Part shown: positions 62,251-64,000 of the stretch, one piece after another
Layout of the letters: each line of letters begins with the position of its first letter
Position numbering within the stretch: the first letter of the stretch is position 1
NCBI RefSeq assembly: GCF_963664415.1
Contig: NZ_OY761445.1
Location: 832,501 to 896,500 of the forward strand
From: an uncultured Desulfobacter sp.
GTDB taxonomy: Bacteria; Desulfobacterota; Desulfobacteria; Desulfobacterales; Desulfobacteraceae
Length of the DNA stretch: 64,000 bases
Direction of reading: 5' to 3'
Made by a program: the position numbers and the translations under genes
The notes under the pieces: model-generated
Databases searched by the model: none
Seen by the model: only the letters and a program-made list of their open reading frames with translations
Told to the model about the DNA's origin: nothing

Positions 62251-62628
62251 ATGGCAACGGTGGATAAAAATAGTGTTCGGGCAGAAATAGACCATCTAAA
62301 ACAGGACTTTGAAAAGCTTTGTGCTGAGGGCAAAGTATCTGCTGAGATGCGGGCACTAATGAACAGCATGCTACTTATTGTAGAATTGATATTATCCATC
62401 TTCCTTGAGAAAAAGACCCGCAAAGACAACAAAAATTCAAGCCTGCCGTCTTCACAAACGCCTAAGGATGAGACCTCTAAATCAAGCTCCGGAAGCAAAG
62501 GAAAGGGTAAAGAGGTCAGTGGAAAGCTTAGCAATGCCCGCACAAAATCAACCGTAACTATTGCTCAAGCTGTGACATGTGATGTATGTGGCCAATCCCT
62601 TGATCAGACACCCTGCCTGGAATATGAG
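62251..62628 (+). pseudogene. Truncated IS66-like transposase (N-terminal fragment)
   Basis: The 126-residue frame resembles the start of single-gene IS66-like transposases: an N-terminal helix, a polar linker rich in Ser/Lys, and the zinc-type segment AVTCDVCGQSLDQTPCLEYE, normally followed by ERRTK-like text. The frame stops because the left end of another IS66 element (GTAAGCG) supplies a TAA at 62629. The rest of the gene must lie beyond that element, outside the window, if it still exists. Confidence 0.75.
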
Positions 62629-62708
62629 TAAGCGATATTTAAACCCCATCTACCGCCACGCCTAACGGTGCCATATAATGCCTCCAAACTTAAAGGAGGC
62701 GACACCCC

Positions 62709-63029
62709 ATGCCAAAATCAAGGAAAGGAACAAATGAAAAACTTAACAGATACTGGAAATCAAACATCGAGCGCTGGGCGGCGTCAGGGCTGACTCAAAC
62801 AGAATATTGCAGACGCAATGACCTGTCCAAAGACAGGTTCACATATTGGAAAAGAAAATTTAAACGACAAAACCTTCCTGTAGAATTTATCCAGTTGCCG
62901 ATGTCCGCCAATATTCATAGGACCGGATTAAAGTTAAACCTTGGCCAGGGGGTTCAAATAGAAATCCCGGACGGCTTCACCAGCGAGACACTTGAAAGAG
63001 TTCTTGCGACCTTGAAATCCATCTCATGA
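62709..63029 (+). CDS. tnpA: IS66 TnpA accessory protein
   Basis: The 106-residue product has the N-terminal helix-turn-helix of IS66 OrfA (NRYWKSNIERWAASGLTQTEYCRRNDLSKDRFTYWKRKFK) and a C-terminal LGQGVQIEIPDGF tail. An AAAGGAGG ribosome site precedes the ATG. It overlaps tnpB by 4 bases. Confidence 0.92.
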   Translation: MPKSRKGTNEKLNRYWKSNIERWAASGLTQTEYCRRNDLSKDRFTYWKRKFKRQNLPVEFIQLPMSANIHRTGLKLNLGQGVQIEIPDGFTSETLERVLATLKSIS

Positions 63030-63373
63030 TGAACTTTGCACCGGACACAAAAGTCTATCTGGCTCTGGGCACGACGGACATGCGCAAAGCGATTAACGGC
63101 CTTGCCGTTATCGTGAGTGAGCAAATGCAGTTGGATATATTTTCAGAATCCCTGTTTGTGTTCTGCAACCGGGCACAAACCATTTTAAAAATTTTATACT
63201 GGGATAAAAACGGTTTTTGCCTGTGGCAAAAGCGCCTTGAGAAAGACCGGTTCAAATGGCCGAATTCATCAAAAGAGGTCATGAATATCACCAGCCGGGA
63301 ACTGACCTGGCTGGTCGAGGGATTGAATATAAATCAGGCTCATAAGCCCCTAAAATACTCTATGATTTTTTAG
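63026..63373 (+). CDS. tnpB: IS66 TnpB accessory protein (Orf2)
   Basis: The 115-residue product has the family signature near its start (LALGTTDMRKAINGLAVIV) and YWDKNGFCLWQKRLEKDRFKWP in the middle. Such proteins are needed for IS66 movement, but their activity is poorly known. Length is standard and there is no frameshift. Confidence 0.95.
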   Translation: MMNFAPDTKVYLALGTTDMRKAINGLAVIVSEQMQLDIFSESLFVFCNRAQTILKILYWDKNGFCLWQKRLEKDRFKWPNSSKEVMNITSRELTWLVEGLNINQAHKPLKYSMIF

Positions 63374-63417
63374 GCGGAAAACTATGAAAAACCCCGTGGT
63401 TATGGTATATACAGCGT

Positions 63418-64000
63418 ATGACAAGAGACACTCTCAAAAACGCTGAAAGCCTGGATGAAGTCAAAGACATCGCCTTGAATTTGTTTGATGAGAACATAAT
63501 TCTTCAAGAGCAGATTAAATCCCTCCAGGACAGGCTTTTTGGTCGCAAATCAGAAAAAACGCCCAAAGATGGCGAACAAATGTCTCTTTTTGATATGCCG
63601 GAGCCTGAGCTTCCGATCCTGAATGAGGACGATACCGTCACCATTACTGAGCATGCCCGCAAAAAACGTGGCCGCAAACCACTGCCGGCAGATCTTCCCC
63701 GTGTAGATGCTGTTCATAAACTCAGTGAGGATGACAGAAAATGCAATTGTGGCTGTTTGAAAGATAAAATCGGTGAAGAAGTCTCTGAACAACTTGAGTA
63801 CATCCCTGCCAAGGTCAGGGTGATTCGAAATATCCGATATAAATATGCTTGCAAAAACTGCGAGGGTGTTGAAGATGACGGCCCCACGGTATCCATTGCC
63901 AGGATGCCGGATCAGATTATTCCCAAAAGTATTGCCACTCCAGGACTGCTTGCCCATATCCTGACCGCCAAATTTGCAGATGCTTTGCCGTTTTATCGTC
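63418..64000 (+). CDS. tnpC: IS66 transposase TnpC (partial at window end)
   Basis: About 194 residues are visible from the ATG at 63418. There is a leucine-zipper-like N-terminus (NIILQEQIKSLQDRLFGRKSE), a basic region (ARKKRGRKPLP), the zinc-finger-type segment (KCNCGCLKDKIGEE...YKYACKNCEG) and the start of the DDE domain (IIPKSIATPGLLAHILTAKFADALPFYR). The catalytic residues lie beyond position 64000. Confidence 0.93.
   Translation, partial: MTRDTLKNAESLDEVKDIALNLFDENIILQEQIKSLQDRLFGRKSEKTPKDGEQMSLFDMPEPELPILNEDDTVTITEHARKKRGRKPLPADLPRVDAVHKLSEDDRKCNCGCLKDKIGEEVSEQLEYIPAKVRVIRNIRYKYACKNCEGVEDDGPTVSIARMPDQIIPKSIATPGLLAHILTAKFADALPFYR

Larger units (their letters stand above)
62628..64000 (+). 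mobile_element. IS66-family element (right end beyond the window)
   Basis: The left end begins GTAAGCGATATT, matching the GTAAGCG terminus usual for IS66. It carries the standard three genes tnpA, tnpB and tnpC in order. It has inserted into an older transposase gene. An 8-bp target duplication is expected but the right end is not visible. Confidence 0.9.

Overview
The window reads as chromosome of a Gram-negative, anaerobic member of the Desulfobacterota, most likely a Desulfobacteraceae-type sulfate reducer. This is inference. It rests on the zapB-zapA-6S RNA-rny-tyrS order next to a 16S gene, an F-type ATPase operon with two b-type subunits but no a or c subunit, a six-gene energy-converting-hydrogenase-related complex, SLC13 and Trk transporters, a sigma-54 activator, and many proteins of families typical of that group. 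No species can be named from the sequence alone.

Layout. Positions 1-930 hold the 5' part of a 16S rRNA gene on the minus strand, with its promoter just past the tyrS stop. Positions 1116-5734 (minus) carry tyrS, rny, a probable 6S RNA, zapA, zapB and a stand-alone GlmU-type nucleotidyltransferase. Positions 5870-11809 (minus) are the ATP synthase operon atpF'-F-H-A-G-D-C, closed by a strong terminator. Positions 12062-17459 (minus) are the cell-shape operon mreB-mreC-mreD-mrdA-rodA, followed upstream by a beta-lactamase-like serine hydrolase and an LD-carboxypeptidase. From about 20 kb the plus strand dominates: an orphan Nif11-like peptide, a membrane protein with a Cys4 tail, a U32 (RlhA-like) protein, a sigma-54 activator and a NifX-like protein. 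Next comes a clear sigma-54 promoter with an upstream palindrome, a degenerate cytidylate-kinase/BON protein, an SLC13 anion transporter and TrkA/TrkH. An intact IS1595-family element sits exactly at the trkH stop codon. After it come a minus-strand molybdopterin oxidoreductase, a beta-helix protein and a possible PilZ protein.

Positions 36446-43675 encode the Hyf-like membrane complex (B, C, E, F, G, I). Its large subunit has lost the NiFe-binding cysteine pairs, so it is not expected to be a hydrogenase. Positions 43835-48813 carry efp, guaA, a coiled-coil membrane protein and a large protein with pseudokinase-like motifs. Positions 50347-58934 are a run of envelope and housekeeping genes (inositol-phosphatase family, YlqF GTPase, Prc-type protease, AsmA-like protein, acyl-ACP thioesterase, RecX). 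PilZ, PpiD and tRNA-Ala(GGC) follow. The window ends inside an IS66 element that has interrupted an older transposase gene.

Two signals are not explained by the genes. One is a family of at least six short dispersed elements (about 16-57 nt) that share a small covarying hairpin and an ACAAAGT/ACAAAATTG tail. They often begin on the TAA stop codon of the preceding gene or lie in the 5' leader of the next. The other is a compact sigma-54 control region (22-bp palindrome, four 10-bp repeats, -24/-12 promoter) upstream of the kinase-like/SLC13/Trk group, next to the gene for a sigma-54 activator.
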